Notes: generated by a model not told the origin, from the letters alone. Positions 25,491 to 35,280 are shown, numbered from the stretch's first letter. The stretch: 64,000 nucleotides of DNA from Brytella acorum (GCF_029309905.1 NZ_JARBJP010000001.1:124001-188000), one strand, 5' to 3'. Numbers and translations are program-made.

Positions 25491-25511
25491 CGTCCCCGGA
25501 CGGAGGCTTTT
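25486..25511 (+). terminator. intrinsic terminator of the CsbD-like gene
   Basis: Ten-bp perfect stem GCCTCCGTCC / GGACGGAGGC with a two-base loop, followed by TTTT (25508-25511). Confidence 0.85.
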
Positions 25512-25595
25512 GCATATGCATGATCCTCGCGACGGTCCGCGCAGCCTAAGATTCCCGTAACGACATAATCTTCAGCCTGCTGGCGCATCCCATCG

Positions 25596-25706
25596 GACTC
25601 TCATCGGAGACCGCAGGAGACCGCGAGCATGGTTGCCTCCGCTTTTTTCTTGAACGGGAGCCACTCAAGGTTTGCTTTCCGAATCGCTTTGATTCAAAAG
25701 CGACTC
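25596..25706 (+). promoter_or_regulatory. cluster of GANTC methylation sites upstream of rnhB-ccrM
   Basis: Four GANTC sites, the CcrM recognition sequence, lie in 111 bases: 25596-25600, 25681-25685, 25691-25695 and 25702-25706. Three fall within 26 bases, whereas one per 256 is expected by chance. They lie 57-167 bases before the rnhB start, in the expected promoter/leader of the operon encoding the methyltransferase. The sites at 25681 and 25702 also fit the GcrA-preferred form YGAKTCK on the reverse strand. Confidence 0.6.
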
Positions 25707-25762
25707 GGGACCTTGGCGTCGCGTGCGGTTCTGCACGAGGCGCGGCTGTTAGGCGGGAGTGT

Positions 25763-26401
25763 ATGCCGGATTTTTCGCTTGAGGCCGCGTGCGGAGCGCC
25801 ACAGACGCGGGTGGCGGGCCTCGATGAGGTCGGGCGTGGCCCGCTCGCAGGACCTGTCGTCGCGGCCGCCGTTGTGTTTCGTGCGGTCCCGTCACCCCGG
25901 CTTGCCGCCATGATCGATGATTCGAAGGCCCTGACGGCGCGGCGCCGCGAGCGTGCCTACGCCGCCCTTCTTGAAGACCCGGATGTCGAAGCGGCGCTCG
26001 GAGCCGCCTCCGTCGATGAAATCGAACGCATCAATATCGGGCGGGCCTGTCACCTCGCCATGCGTCGCGCGCTGGCGCGACTGACAGATGTTCCGGACAT
26101 GGCGCTGATCGACGGCAATCGTGCCCCGGTCATGCCGTGTCCCGTCCAAACCGTCATCGGCGGGGACCGGCTCAGCCTTTCCATAGCCGCGGCATCCATC
26201 ATCGCGAAGGTGGTACGCGATCGCGCCATGCTGCGTCTGGCCCGACGTCATCATGCCTATGCGTGGGAGCGGAACGCCGGATACGGTACGGCCGTGCATC
26301 TCGCCGGTCTTCGCGAGGTCGGGGTCACCCGGCATCACCGTCGGGGATTTGCCCCCGTGCGCGCGCAACTCACGCAACTTGGGGAGGCTGCCAGGCCGTG
26401 A
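25763..26401 (+). CDS. rnhB: ribonuclease HII
   Basis: 212-residue endonuclease that cuts the RNA strand of RNA/DNA hybrids, including single misincorporated ribonucleotides. The catalytic carboxylates are visible: D21 and E22 in [15 protein letters not shown]117 in ALIDGNR, and D135 in IGGDRL. The [13 protein letters not shown] block is also typical. The start at 25763 is an ATG after GGCGGGAGTGT. The stop overlaps the GTG of the methyltransferase gene (GTGA), so the two are translationally coupled. Confidence 0.96.
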   Translation: MPDFSLEAACGAPQTRVAGLDEVGRGPLAGPVVAAAVVFRAVPSPRLAAMIDDSKALTARRRERAYAALLEDPDVEAALGAASVDEIERINIGRACHLAMRRALARLTDVPDMALIDGNRAPVMPCPVQTVIGGDRLSLSIAAASIIAKVVRDRAMLRLARRHHAYAWERNAGYGTAVHLAGLREVGVTRHHRRGFAPVRAQLTQLGEAARP

Positions 26402-27483
26402 CGTCCGACCTGCCACTTGATCAGATCCTTCGGGGCGATTGTGTCGAGACCATGCGTGGTCTGCCTTCGGGGACCGTGGACTGCATTTTTGCGGACCCGC
26501 CCTATAATCTACAGCTTCGTGGCGAACTGCGTCGCCCGGACGAGAGCGTGGTCGACGGCGTGGATGACGCTTGGGACAAGTTCGACGATTACCGGACCTA
26601 TGACGAATTCACGCGTGCCTGGCTTACTGAAGCCAAGCGGCTGCTGACCAAAGACGGGACGATCTGGGTGATCGGTTCGTATCACAACGTCTTTCGCCTT
26701 GGCACGATCCTTCAGGATCTCGGCTTCTGGATTCTCAATGACATCATCTGGCGCAAGGCCAATCCGATGCCGAATTTCCGCGGGCGACGCTTCACGAACG
26801 CCCATGAGACCCTGATCTGGGCGGCGCGCGGGCCGGAAAGCAAATATCGCTTCAACTATCAGGCGATGAAGACCCTCAACGACGATGTGCAGATGCGCAG
26901 TGACTGGTATCTGCCGCTCTGCACGGGTCATGAGCGCCTCAAGAATGCCCATGGTCTGAAGCTTCATCCGACACAGAAACCCGAAAGTCTGCTCTATCGC
27001 GTGCTGCTTGCGTCGACCCAGACGTCCGACGTCGTGCTCGATCCGTTCTGCGGGAGTGGCACGACGGCGGCGATGGCGCGTCGCATGGGACGGCGCTTCA
27101 TCGCGATCGAACGTCATCCGGATTATATAGAAGCCGCGCGCGAGCGCGTCGCCCGTGAAGTGCCCCTGTCTGAGGATCAACTCGCCATCACGCCCGCGCG
27201 GCGGGAAACGCCGCGTATTCCTTTCGGAAGCTTCGTCGAGAGCGGCGCCATGCCTGCCGGGACGGAAGTTTTCGATCGCAGCCGTCGTCTGCGGGCCACG
27301 GTTTCGCCGGACGGTTCACTGGTCTCCGGCTCACAGCGGGGTTCCATTCACAAGCTCGGCGCCCAGTTGACGGGCGCGCCGTCCTGCAACGGCTGGACGT
27401 TCTGGTATTTCGAGCGGGAAAGCGTGCTGGTGCCGCTGGATGTCCTGCGGAATGAGTCGGAACCGTCCCGTAGGGCCGGGTAG
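26398..27483 (+). CDS. ccrM: CcrM-type adenine-N6 DNA methyltransferase (GANTC)
   Basis: 361-residue beta-class DNA methyltransferase; the order is catalytic DPPY (33-36, in [10 protein letters not shown]) before the SAM-binding FCGSGTT motif (about 219-225). The C-terminal domain (about 270-361, with ..[19 protein letters not shown]..) is the conserved DNA-binding extension of CcrM proteins, which methylate GANTC once per cell cycle in alphaproteobacteria. GTG at 26398, overlapping the rnhB stop and preceded by GGGGAGG, is the start. It is a solitary enzyme with no restriction gene nearby, consistent with a regulatory role. Confidence 0.95.
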   Translation: MTSDLPLDQILRGDCVETMRGLPSGTVDCIFADPPYNLQLRGELRRPDESVVDGVDDAWDKFDDYRTYDEFTRAWLTEAKRLLTKDGTIWVIGSYHNVFRLGTILQDLGFWILNDIIWRKANPMPNFRGRRFTNAHETLIWAARGPESKYRFNYQAMKTLNDDVQMRSDWYLPLCTGHERLKNAHGLKLHPTQKPESLLYRVLLASTQTSDVVLDPFCGSGTTAAMARRMGRRFIAIERHPDYIEAARERVAREVPLSEDQLAITPARRETPRIPFGSFVESGAMPAGTEVFDRSRRLRATVSPDGSLVSGSQRGSIHKLGAQLTGAPSCNGWTFWYFERESVLVPLDVLRNESEPSRRAG

Positions 27484-27607
27484 GGCGGTTCTCTTACGCC
27501 GGGCGTGTATCGGCACATCTCCCGAAAGGTCCCGCCCAAAGCTCGGCAGCCGGCCTGAGAGCCTGACGCGGCGACGTCTCACCCGTCAGGAGACCGGCCA
27601 TCCCTTC

Positions 27608-28231
27608 CTAGCGGTTCGCGAAACCCAGAAAGCCGATTTCCGGCTGGGCGCGTCCGCCGGATTTGTCGAAGCGTGGGCCCGCCGCGACAGCGACGGCTTT
27701 CTTTCGTCCCGATCCTTTGATCGCGATATGACCGTTGCCGTCCTCGTCCGTATCGATATCGCCGTGGGACGTCGTGGCCGCCATGCGACCGCCCTGCGGC
27801 CCATAGGTGCGCATGGACAGCAGCAGGAACGTGATATCGTTGCGATTGAGGTCGATCGACATGTCGATCGGCGTCTGATCCAGGACGTTATGAGCCTGCA
27901 TGTCGGCGCCGCGGTTGAGAGCTTCCTTCGCCGCATTCAGGCTGCCGCGATTGATCGCGTCGAAAAGAGCCGCCGTCGGATTGAGATCCCGGTTGGCGTG
28001 GCCGCTCTCGTCTTCCTGCGCTTCCGCGCCGGGAAGTGCTGAGGGCGGCGCCGCCCTGCGGGCATCGCGCTGGGCTTCGCGCTGCTTCGCGCGGTCCTCG
28101 GCTTCCTGCTCCGCTTCCTGTTCCTCCTGGGATTGAGACTGGGCATGCGCGGTATGCCAGGGCACAGCAACCACGCACGTGGTCGCGGCCAGGACCGCGA
28201 GGGAAAGGAGGAGCTTCGAACGTGGAGTCAT
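27608..28231 (-). CDS. secreted ankyrin-like repeat protein
   Basis: 207 residues from the ATG at 28231 (an ATG ten codons earlier is also possible). A signal peptide (MTPRSKLLLSLAVLAATTCV.., cleavage near AHA-QS) precedes a Glu/Gln/Arg-rich charged stretch of about 45 residues likely to be helical. One or two ankyrin-type units follow (AALFDAINRGSLNAAKEALN and DMQAHNVLDQTPIDMSI). The C-terminus is glycine/lysine-rich. It is likely periplasmic and of unknown function. It is convergent with ccrM and lies downstream of, but 95 bases away from, the VWA membrane operon. Confidence 0.7.
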   Translation of the reverse strand: MTPRSKLLLSLAVLAATTCVVAVPWHTAHAQSQSQEEQEAEQEAEDRAKQREAQRDARRAAPPSALPGAEAQEDESGHANRDLNPTAALFDAINRGSLNAAKEALNRGADMQAHNVLDQTPIDMSIDLNRNDITFLLLSMRTYGPQGGRMAATTSHGDIDTDEDGNGHIAIKGSGRKKAVAVAAGPRFDKSGGRAQPEIGFLGFANR

Positions 28232-28326
28232 GGCGGCTCGGTTGGGTGTCGCATGGCGCATGGTTTTGATTTTACCTCAAAGCGTCGCGGGACGCGACTC
28301 CCCTGCTCGGTTTCGTTGATCGTTGT

Positions 28327-30429
28327 TCAGCGCTGTCCTTCACGACGCCATCCCACGAAGAGGAAAGCCATCGCCAGCAGCATCGCGGCCCAGGCGGGAA
28401 GAAGATCCGAAGGACGCGCTTCGGTGACGGCCTGGCTCATGCGTCGCGGAAAGCCGATCCAGCCTGCTCCAGCATTGGCGGCGCCGGGCTCGACCTGTCG
28501 CAGTTCCGGCGTCCTGGAAACGTCCCCCACCCACTGGATGCTTCCTTTGCTGGACGCCGTCAGGGGACGAAGAACCTCAGCGGTCGCGCGCAGATCACGA
28601 CGTTCGAGAGGATTGCGGACAGGCGGCGCGGCGAAGGCCACAAGGCCCTCTTCTTTCACCGTCCAGATTCCGTAGATACCCTGTGCCGGGATCGACGCCG
28701 CGAAGACGCCTTCCTGCCCGGCGACGCGCATGAGCGGAACCACCTGTCTCCGGCCGTCCGGACTGAGAACCTCCGCTGGCGGGGGCGTGTCGGCGGAGGC
28801 CGTGTGGCGCGTGATGGTCAGCTTTTCGTCGTCGAGCGCGGCGTTCAGGCGGTTTTCCTCAAGCTCCGGCTCTTTCATCAGCCAGTGGGACAGACGGCGC
28901 AGAAGTTCGGCCTGGGGACCACCTCCGCCTTCGCCACGGGACCAGAGCCACAACTGGTCCGAGAGCATCAGGGCGACGCGACCTTTTTCCACCCGGTCGA
29001 GCAGCAGGAGCGGCTGGTCGCCGGGGCCGGACATCACGACCTCACCCTTGTGGTCGGACGGACGCAGCGCGCGATACCACGGCCCCCATCCGCCGCTCCT
29101 GCCGTCCATGCCCGGAGCGTCCGGCAAAGAGGCCGTGATCGGATGACGACGGCCGAGCGGCGTCAGTTGCGGCTGGAAACGCCCGATCACGACGCCGTCC
29201 GACGGCACGTGCGCGGGCAGCACGCTTCCGAGCGGCGTGTCCTGCAGGGTGCCGTCTTCCGTGAATTCCGGCCCGGCGGTCAGCAGCAATCCGCCGCCAC
29301 GGCGCACGTAGCGCGCGATGTTCCCCAGATACTCCATCGGCAGGATGCCGGAATTGCGGAATCCGTCGAGAATGATGAGATCGAAATCGTTGATCTTGCG
29401 CTGGAACAGATCGGTGATCGGAAAGGGGATCAGCGCCAGGTCCGAAAGCGGCGTGCCATCATCCTTGTCGGGCGGCCGCAGGATGGTGAAGTGCACCAGA
29501 TCGACGGAGGGGTCGGCCTTGAGCAGACTCCGCCACACGCGTTCGCCCTGGTTGGGCGTGCCGGAGACGAGCAGCACCTTCAGCCGGTCCCGCACGCCGT
29601 TGATGCGCACGACATCCTGGTTGTTGAGGTCCGAAACTTCGCCGTCGAGCGGCGAAACCGACAGGCCGACCAGCACCTCGCCCGGCCGCCGTACAGGAAT
29701 ATCGATATCCTGCGGCTGACCTGTCACAATCGGAATGTGTCGCGCGGGCGCGTCGCCCTCCGTAACGGTCAGTGTCGCCGGGCGGGCGTGATCCTGCATT
29801 CCCAGATCGTCCGCCTCGACGCGCAGCGTCGCCCTCTGCCCGACGATGGCGAAGGGAGGCGCCTGGAGAATGCGCAGGCGGCGATCGGTTTCCTCGCCCT
29901 TGCCCGTCAGCAGGACGTGCAGCGGAAGGGGGGAGCCATCGGATGCCCGGAACCGCTCGGGTATGGCGTCCGGCGCATCGTGGTCCATGCCGTCGGTCAG
30001 CATGATGGCGCCCGCGAAACGGCCCTGAGGCAGGTCCGCCTGCTGGATCGCGTCGAACAGGCGGGTGCCGTGACCGCCGCCGCCATGCGCGATGATCGTG
30101 TGCAGCGTCAGCCCCGGAATGCGCGACGCCGCGTCACGTAGCCGCGCCGCCGTCGCGTCGGCCACCGACTGGCGGTCGCGGATCTGCATGGATGGCGAAT
30201 GATCCACGATCAGGAGCGCATCCTGCGGCACGGGGCGCAGGACCGGATGAAGCAGACGCGGGCCGGTCAGCCAGCACAGCAGCACCATCACGGCGCAGAG
30301 CCGCCAGATCATGCCTCGCGCGCGTCTCGCCGCTCCATAGAAGCACAACGCCAGGGCCACGACGACGATCGCGGCCAGAAGCCCGATCGGCAGGAGAGGT
30401 TCGAAAGCGAGATTGCGCATGAAATTCAT
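28327..30429 (-). CDS. membrane-anchored VWA/GATase-like protein of a MoxR cluster
   Basis: 700 residues. Two N-terminal membrane helices (about 10-30 and 41-57) are followed by a von Willebrand A-like domain with metal-site residues DHSPS (79-83) and TDGMDH (near 145). The mid region contains a class-I glutamine-amidotransferase-like fold (ARYVRRGGGLLLTAGPE). A last helix near the C-terminus (LLPAWAAMLLAMAFLFVGW) precedes a short cytosolic tail. Most of the protein is predicted periplasmic. It is the final member of the MoxR-DUF58-DUF4159 operon, overlapping the DUF4159 gene by four bases. Function unknown; such complexes are thought to assist maturation of other proteins. Confidence 0.8.
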   Translation of the reverse strand: MNFMRNLAFEPLLPIGLLAAIVVVALALCFYGAARRARGMIWRLCAVMVLLCWLTGPRLLHPVLRPVPQDALLIVDHSPSMQIRDRQSVADATAARLRDAASRIPGLTLHTIIAHGGGGHGTRLFDAIQQADLPQGRFAGAIMLTDGMDHDAPDAIPERFRASDGSPLPLHVLLTGKGEETDRRLRILQAPPFAIVGQRATLRVEADDLGMQDHARPATLTVTEGDAPARHIPIVTGQPQDIDIPVRRPGEVLVGLSVSPLDGEVSDLNNQDVVRINGVRDRLKVLLVSGTPNQGERVWRSLLKADPSVDLVHFTILRPPDKDDGTPLSDLALIPFPITDLFQRKINDFDLIILDGFRNSGILPMEYLGNIARYVRRGGGLLLTAGPEFTEDGTLQDTPLGSVLPAHVPSDGVVIGRFQPQLTPLGRRHPITASLPDAPGMDGRSGGWGPWYRALRPSDHKGEVVMSGPGDQPLLLLDRVEKGRVALMLSDQLWLWSRGEGGGGPQAELLRRLSHWLMKEPELEENRLNAALDDEKLTITRHTASADTPPPAEVLSPDGRRQVVPLMRVAGQEGVFAASIPAQGIYGIWTVKEEGLVAFAAPPVRNPLERRDLRATAEVLRPLTASSKGSIQWVGDVSRTPELRQVEPGAANAGAGWIGFPRRMSQAVTEARPSDLLPAWAAMLLAMAFLFVGWRREGQR

Positions 30430-33233
30430 TGGCCCATCCTTTGCAGGAGGGCAGGGACTTTCATCTGATCCGCCTTGTAATTACCTGTCAGGGCGTAAAG
30501 CACGACATTGACCCCGAAACGATAGGCCTGCGTGCGTTGATCCTCGCCACCGGGAATGACGGCGTAGGGCGTGCTGCCATCCGGCCCGACGGCCCAGGCA
30601 TGCGCCCAGTCCGCCGCGCCGATGATGACGGGGCTGACGTCGTCGAGCGCTTCGTCGCCATGACGGGCCACCCAGACGGGCTCGCCCGAGACGCGGCCTG
30701 GAAAGTCGTGCAGCAGGTAGAAGGAATGGGCGATGGTATGGTGATCGTCGAGTTTCATCAGGGGCGGCACGGCGAGGCCGTCCGTCGCGCGGCGCAGGGC
30801 CGCGCGTGACGCGCCGCCGCCATCGGGGTCCAGCTCCGTTCCGGCGCCCTGCGTGTCGATGAGGATGATGCCGCCATGCGCCATGAAGGCGTTGAGCGCC
30901 GCCGTTCGCTTCGGGTCGGCCTGCACGTCCTCCGTGACCGGCCAGTAGAGCAGCGGATAGAAAGCGAGGTCGTCCGTGCCGGGATGCACGCCGTCTGGCG
31001 GTCCCAGCTGCGCCGAGGAGCGGTCGGCGGTGTATTTCGACAACCCGTCCAGGCCCTCGCGCGAAGCCTGGTCGATGTCGTCATGGCCGGTCACGACATA
31101 GGCGAGGCGGGTCTGAAGCGCTGCCGGGGGAGCGTCGCTCGCCTGGGGCCCCGCCGGAGTGACCCCCGCCGGAGTGGTCGCCGGAGTGGTCGCCGCAGGG
31201 GACGGTGCAGAGGGCTGTGTTGGCAAAGCCTGAGCGTGCGCGGCCTGCCAGCCCGCCACCGGCAGCATCAGGGCGAGGGATGCGCGACGCAGCAATCCGC
31301 GGCGCGCAAGGCTCAGGACGAGGTCCAGCAGCAGCAGCAGCAGCCCGCAAGCCAGCAGGAGCGGGCCGAGCGGTTGCTCGGGGCGTGCGCTCCGGGGCGT
31401 CATCGGCGTGCCGAGGCGCATTTCCGGCGTCAGGGCGGCCATGGCGTCCCCAAGATTGAGAGCGCGCCGCTGGGCATGGGGACCATACAGGCCCGGCGGA
31501 TGTTCGGCGCTGGGGACCGTGTTCCCGAAGGCCGATGCGGGCAGCGCGCGCGCGCCGGGCGGCGGCGGTCCGAGAATGCCGTCCGCGTCGAGCGTTTCGG
31601 CGGGTTGCAGGGTCGTGGCGGTGGCCGTGGCGCCACGCACGCCTTCGGAACGCTGGATCAGGCGCTGGAGCATCTCCGGAAACAGACCCGAAATCGGCAG
31701 GTTGGACCAGTCCGGGCTGGGAGTGACGTGAAACAGCACGATTTCGCCGCGTCCCGACCGCGTGGCGGTGACGAGAGGCGTTCCATCGGTGAGCCGTGCC
31801 CAGACATGATCAGTGAGTTCGCTGGAAGGCCGGGCGAGAACCTGACGTGTCACCGTGACGTCGGATGGCTGGTTCAGCCCCGAAAAAGGCGAGCCTTCGG
31901 GGAACGGAGCCAGTTTCTGCGGGGTGCCCCAGGACATCGGGCCGCCAAGCTGGCGCACGCCGCCCATGAGCGCCACGGGCAGGAGAGGATCGACCCTCGC
32001 GTCGGGCGTGTCGCCGCCGGGCGCCATCGCCGGGCCTGCGAAACGGATCAGTTCGCCACCATCCTTCACCCAGGCATCCACCCGATGCTGAAGGCCTTCC
32101 TGCGACAGGGTTCCGTCCGGCGCGATGAGGACGGAAAGCTTGCCCCCCAGAAGCTGGTCGACCGATCCGTGACGCAGTTCGGCGATGTTGCCCAGGGCGC
32201 GGCTCAGAAAGAAAGCGGACCCGACGAGCGGCGTGTCGTCATTGGGTGTCGCCACGAGACCGACCGGACGGCGGCGATCGCCCTCGTCGAGGAGGCGAAT
32301 CCCGGCGGGGCCCATGTTCATCTCCGCCAGCGCGGTTCCGTTGCCGTCGGCCGCGCCTGTCGAGAGAGTCAGACGCGCCGTCTGGTTGCGCAGAATGGCC
32401 GGAAGATCGAGATCCGTCTGCGCTTGGGACAGGCCGGCGGGGATATCGAGCGGAAAGACCGCGAGCGTGCCACCCTGCTCCGAGCGGGCATGGATTTCGA
32501 AATGACGGGCCGGGCAGGGCAGAACGCTGACGCGCGCCTTCAGCCCGCTGGCGGTCGTCGCTCCCAGCGTTGCGATATCGCAGGCGGACCAGCGAATATC
32601 GGTGACGTCGCCCAGGGCTTCCAGCGCGCCCTTGAGGGCCGCGTCGTCGGGCGTGGCCAGACCGTCCGCGAGTACCATGACGCGGGCGCGTCCACCGTCA
32701 CTCAGAGCCTGGATGGCGGGGACCAGGCCATGGCGGTCGAGGCCCCAGGATTCGGGGCGCAAACGCCCCATCAACGCGTCGAAGCGGGCGCGATCACGGG
32801 TGGCGAAAGGCTCCGGGAGCGCGCCGTCGGGCCCACGAGCGGCGCGGACGAGCACGACCTCGTTCTGCTGCTCCAGCGCGTGATCGCCCAGCAGGCGGGC
32901 CGTGCGGACGCGTTCCGACCAGTGCGGAACGGCGCTCCACCCGTCATCGAGCACGATCACGAGGCGTCCCGAACCTGCCGCAAGGCTTCTCTCATGCGCG
33001 ACGCGCACGGGCTGGGCCAGTCCGACGATCACCAGCGCCGCTGCGACGAGCCGCAGGAGGAGGAGCCAGAGCGGCGCGCGTTCCGTATCCGCGCGTCGAG
33101 GGTGCAGCCGGTTCAGGATCATGAGCGACGGAAAGCGCTGCTCCGTCGGCGGCGGCGGCGTCGCCTTGATGAGCCACCAGATGACGGGCAGCGCCAGAAG
33201 CCCGATCAGCGCATAGGGGGCGAGAAAACTCAT
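30426..33233 (-). CDS. BatA-type membrane protein with C-terminal DUF4159 domain
   Basis: 935 residues. The N-terminus (MSFLAPYALIGLLALPVIWW) is the BatA/Aerotolerance-family anchor, with a second helix near 58-75. A VWA-like segment follows (VIVLDDGWSAVP, VMVLADGLATP; degenerate metal site). Around 650 a third hydrophobic cluster (LGPLLLACGLLLLLLDLVLS) leads to a Pro/Ala/Thr-rich linker and the DUF4159 domain (about 710-930, RLAYVVTGHDDIDQASREGL). It overlaps both neighbours by four bases and is therefore translationally coupled to the DUF58 gene upstream and the VWA gene downstream. Confidence 0.85.
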   Translation of the reverse strand: MSFLAPYALIGLLALPVIWWLIKATPPPPTEQRFPSLMILNRLHPRRADTERAPLWLLLLRLVAAALVIVGLAQPVRVAHERSLAAGSGRLVIVLDDGWSAVPHWSERVRTARLLGDHALEQQNEVVLVRAARGPDGALPEPFATRDRARFDALMGRLRPESWGLDRHGLVPAIQALSDGGRARVMVLADGLATPDDAALKGALEALGDVTDIRWSACDIATLGATTASGLKARVSVLPCPARHFEIHARSEQGGTLAVFPLDIPAGLSQAQTDLDLPAILRNQTARLTLSTGAADGNGTALAEMNMGPAGIRLLDEGDRRRPVGLVATPNDDTPLVGSAFFLSRALGNIAELRHGSVDQLLGGKLSVLIAPDGTLSQEGLQHRVDAWVKDGGELIRFAGPAMAPGGDTPDARVDPLLPVALMGGVRQLGGPMSWGTPQKLAPFPEGSPFSGLNQPSDVTVTRQVLARPSSELTDHVWARLTDGTPLVTATRSGRGEIVLFHVTPSPDWSNLPISGLFPEMLQRLIQRSEGVRGATATATTLQPAETLDADGILGPPPPGARALPASAFGNTVPSAEHPPGLYGPHAQRRALNLGDAMAALTPEMRLGTPMTPRSARPEQPLGPLLLACGLLLLLLDLVLSLARRGLLRRASLALMLPVAGWQAAHAQALPTQPSAPSPAATTPATTPAGVTPAGPQASDAPPAALQTRLAYVVTGHDDIDQASREGLDGLSKYTADRSSAQLGPPDGVHPGTDDLAFYPLLYWPVTEDVQADPKRTAALNAFMAHGGIILIDTQGAGTELDPDGGGASRAALRRATDGLAVPPLMKLDDHHTIAHSFYLLHDFPGRVSGEPVWVARHGDEALDDVSPVIIGAADWAHAWAVGPDGSTPYAVIPGGEDQRTQAYRFGVNVVLYALTGNYKADQMKVPALLQRMGQ

Positions 33234-34177
33234 GCCGCGAGCCTTCCGCCGGACAGGCGTGCGTAAAGGCCAAGGAGGGCCGGCATCGGGCTGTGATCGG
33301 TCTGGTGCACGGTTACCGACGCATGGTTGTCGCCCGCGAGATCGCGCAGGGCGGCGATATGATCGCGCATCGCGGCCTCGTAGGCCGGAGCCAGTTCCTC
33401 GACGGCGGGGAGGGTGAGACCGTCACGGGATTCGACCCCTTCGAAATGCACGCGCCCGCGATAGGGCAGCGAGATTTCAGCCGGATCGAGAATGCAGAGC
33501 AGTTCGGTGCGCGCGGGTCGGGCGCCGATCGCCGTCAGCGTGTCCTGAAGCTGTGCGAGGGGCCAGAGAAAATCGCTGACCAGAACGAGCCGTCCGTGTG
33601 AACGCACGAAATCGGCGCGGGGCGCGCTGTCATCCGTTTTGGTGAAGAGAAGTCCCTGGGCAAGACGCGGATAGGATTGCGGGCCGCTGAAATGTCGCCC
33701 CGCTTCGGGACCGCTCATGAGACCGGCGCGCTCTCCGCCCCGCAGCATGGCGGAAGCGAGCGCGAGTGTGCAGAGCATGGCGCGCTCACGTTTGGTGGGG
33801 AGCGTGGACGTGGAACGCCAGTCCATCGATGCCGACGGGTCGCACCAGAACATGATCTGCTGCGCGCCTTCCGCTTCGCGTTCGCGCACCCAGTAGGAAT
33901 CGCCGCGCGCGGATTGCCGCCAGTCGATGCGCGACGCAGGCTCATGAGGCTCGGCGGGACGATACTGCCAGAAATCCTCACCCGTTCCGGCCCGGCGCTG
34001 GCCATGCACGCCCGCCATCATCTGGCGGGCGATGCGTTCCGCTTCCACGACGAGCGGAGGCAGCAGGCCGCGCGCGTCCAGACCGCCCTGCGCGTCCGCG
34101 CCCGTGGCGGCGCGAAGCCGGGCTTCCGCCGACGTCGCCGCTTTGCGGCGAATCCAGCGATCGAACATCTCCAGCAC
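33230..34177 (-). CDS. DUF58 domain-containing protein
   Basis: 315-residue soluble protein with the DUF58 core DFWQYRPAEPHEPASRIDWR, SYWVREREAEGAQQIMFWCD and a VWA-like second half (RLVLVSDFLWPLAQLQDTL). DUF58 proteins are partners of MoxR ATPases and resemble the N-terminal part of VWA proteins. It begins two bases after the moxR stop and ends overlapping the DUF4159 gene, so it is embedded in a four-gene operon. The C-terminal HQTDHSPMPALLGLYARLSG segment is intact, so the gene appears complete. Confidence 0.9.
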   Translation of the reverse strand: MLEMFDRWIRRKAATSAEARLRAATGADAQGGLDARGLLPPLVVEAERIARQMMAGVHGQRRAGTGEDFWQYRPAEPHEPASRIDWRQSARGDSYWVREREAEGAQQIMFWCDPSASMDWRSTSTLPTKRERAMLCTLALASAMLRGGERAGLMSGPEAGRHFSGPQSYPRLAQGLLFTKTDDSAPRADFVRSHGRLVLVSDFLWPLAQLQDTLTAIGARPARTELLCILDPAEISLPYRGRVHFEGVESRDGLTLPAVEELAPAYEAAMRDHIAALRDLAGDNHASVTVHQTDHSPMPALLGLYARLSGGRLAA

Positions 34178-34179
34178 GG

Positions 34180-35187
34180 TCAGAGGATGGATCCGGCCAG
34201 TCCGGAGATCAGCCCTTCGAGGGTCGTGCCATTGGCACGGGCCGAGAAGTTCAGCGCCATGCGATGGGCGAGCACAGGCTGGGCCAGTGCCGCGACATCA
34301 TCCGGGCTGGGCGCCAGACGACCGCCCAGCAGGGCGCGTGCGCGACAGGCCAGCATGAGCGCCTGCGCCGCGCGTGGCCCCGGACCGAAGGCGAGCGCTT
34401 CTCCGATTTCCTTCGTCGCAGCCGTCTCGGGACGCAGACCGCGCACGAGCGTGAGGATGGCATCGACCACTTTTTCGCCGATGGGCAGACGGCGGACCAG
34501 AGCCTGCGCCGCGATCAGGTCGGCCGGGGTCGCCAGGGCGGTGGGCGGTGCCTGGCTCGCGCCGGTCGTGGCGACCAGCATCTGGCGTTCGGCGTCCCGA
34601 TCCGGGAAATCGAGAAGGATCTGAAGCATGAAACGGTCGAGCTGCGCCTCGGGCAGTGGATAGGTGCCTTCCTGCTCGATCGGATTCTGGGTGGCGAGCA
34701 CGTGGAACGGGGTCGGCAGGCGATATTCCGTGCCGCTCTGGGTCACGCGATATTCCTGCATGGCCTGAAGAAGAGCGGACTGCGTGCGGGGGCTGGCCCG
34801 GTTGATCTCGTCGGCCAGCAGCATCTGGGTGAAAATCGGGCCCGGCACGAAGCGAAAGACGCGACGTCCCGATTCGTCCTGATCCAGGATATCCGTGCCG
34901 GTGATGTCCGACGGCATGAGGTCCGGCGTGAACTGGACGCGTTTGGCGTTCAGTCCGAGCACGGTGGCGGTGGTGTTGACGAGGAGGGTCTTTCCAAGTC
35001 CGGGCGCGCCGACCAGCAGAGCGTGACCGCCCGAGAGAATGGTGATCAGCACCTGCTCGATGACGGAAGCTTGTCCGAATACGACCTGCTCGATGGCATG
35101 GCGGATCTGGCCGAGTTGCGCGGCGGTCCGGTCAGCCTGTGCGGCGGCGTCCTGGGGAGTGGGGGCGAAGGGGTCGATCTGGCTCAT
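34180..35187 (-). CDS. moxR: MoxR family AAA+ ATPase
   Basis: 335-residue AAA+ chaperone. Walker A is GAPGLGKT (60-67), Walker B is LLADEINRA (about 124-132), and sensor and lid regions include THPIEQEGTYPLPEAQ-type sequence (ATQNPIEQEGTYPLPEAQLD) and the C-terminal helical lid. MoxR proteins work with DUF58/VWA partners encoded beside them to activate or insert cofactors into client enzymes. It is the first gene of the four-gene operon running to 28327. The client is not identifiable in the window. Confidence 0.94.
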   Translation of the reverse strand: MSQIDPFAPTPQDAAAQADRTAAQLGQIRHAIEQVVFGQASVIEQVLITILSGGHALLVGAPGLGKTLLVNTTATVLGLNAKRVQFTPDLMPSDITGTDILDQDESGRRVFRFVPGPIFTQMLLADEINRASPRTQSALLQAMQEYRVTQSGTEYRLPTPFHVLATQNPIEQEGTYPLPEAQLDRFMLQILLDFPDRDAERQMLVATTGASQAPPTALATPADLIAAQALVRRLPIGEKVVDAILTLVRGLRPETAATKEIGEALAFGPGPRAAQALMLACRARALLGGRLAPSPDDVAALAQPVLAHRMALNFSARANGTTLEGLISGLAGSIL

Positions 35188-35280
35188 ATCCTCAATCTGA
35201 CAGCTTGGGGGGTTTCATCAAGTCGCAACCGCGCCCAAGTTGGGGGCAAGAGCGTTTTCTTACCGGTCGCGGAGTGGAAA

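Noticed and set aside
25629-25913. 94-codon plus-strand frame before rnhB
   Set aside because: Overlaps the rnhB coding region in another frame and has no ribosome site or conserved sequence; its start lies within the GANTC-rich leader.
27563-27592. CCTGACG/CGTCAGG inverted repeat between ccrM and the ankyrin-like gene
   Set aside because: Seven-bp stem with a long loop and no T-run; not enough for a terminator.
30876-33266. 796-codon plus-strand frame opposite the DUF4159 gene
   Set aside because: Antisense of a coupled operon; the protein would be Arg/Gly/Ala repeats with no motif.
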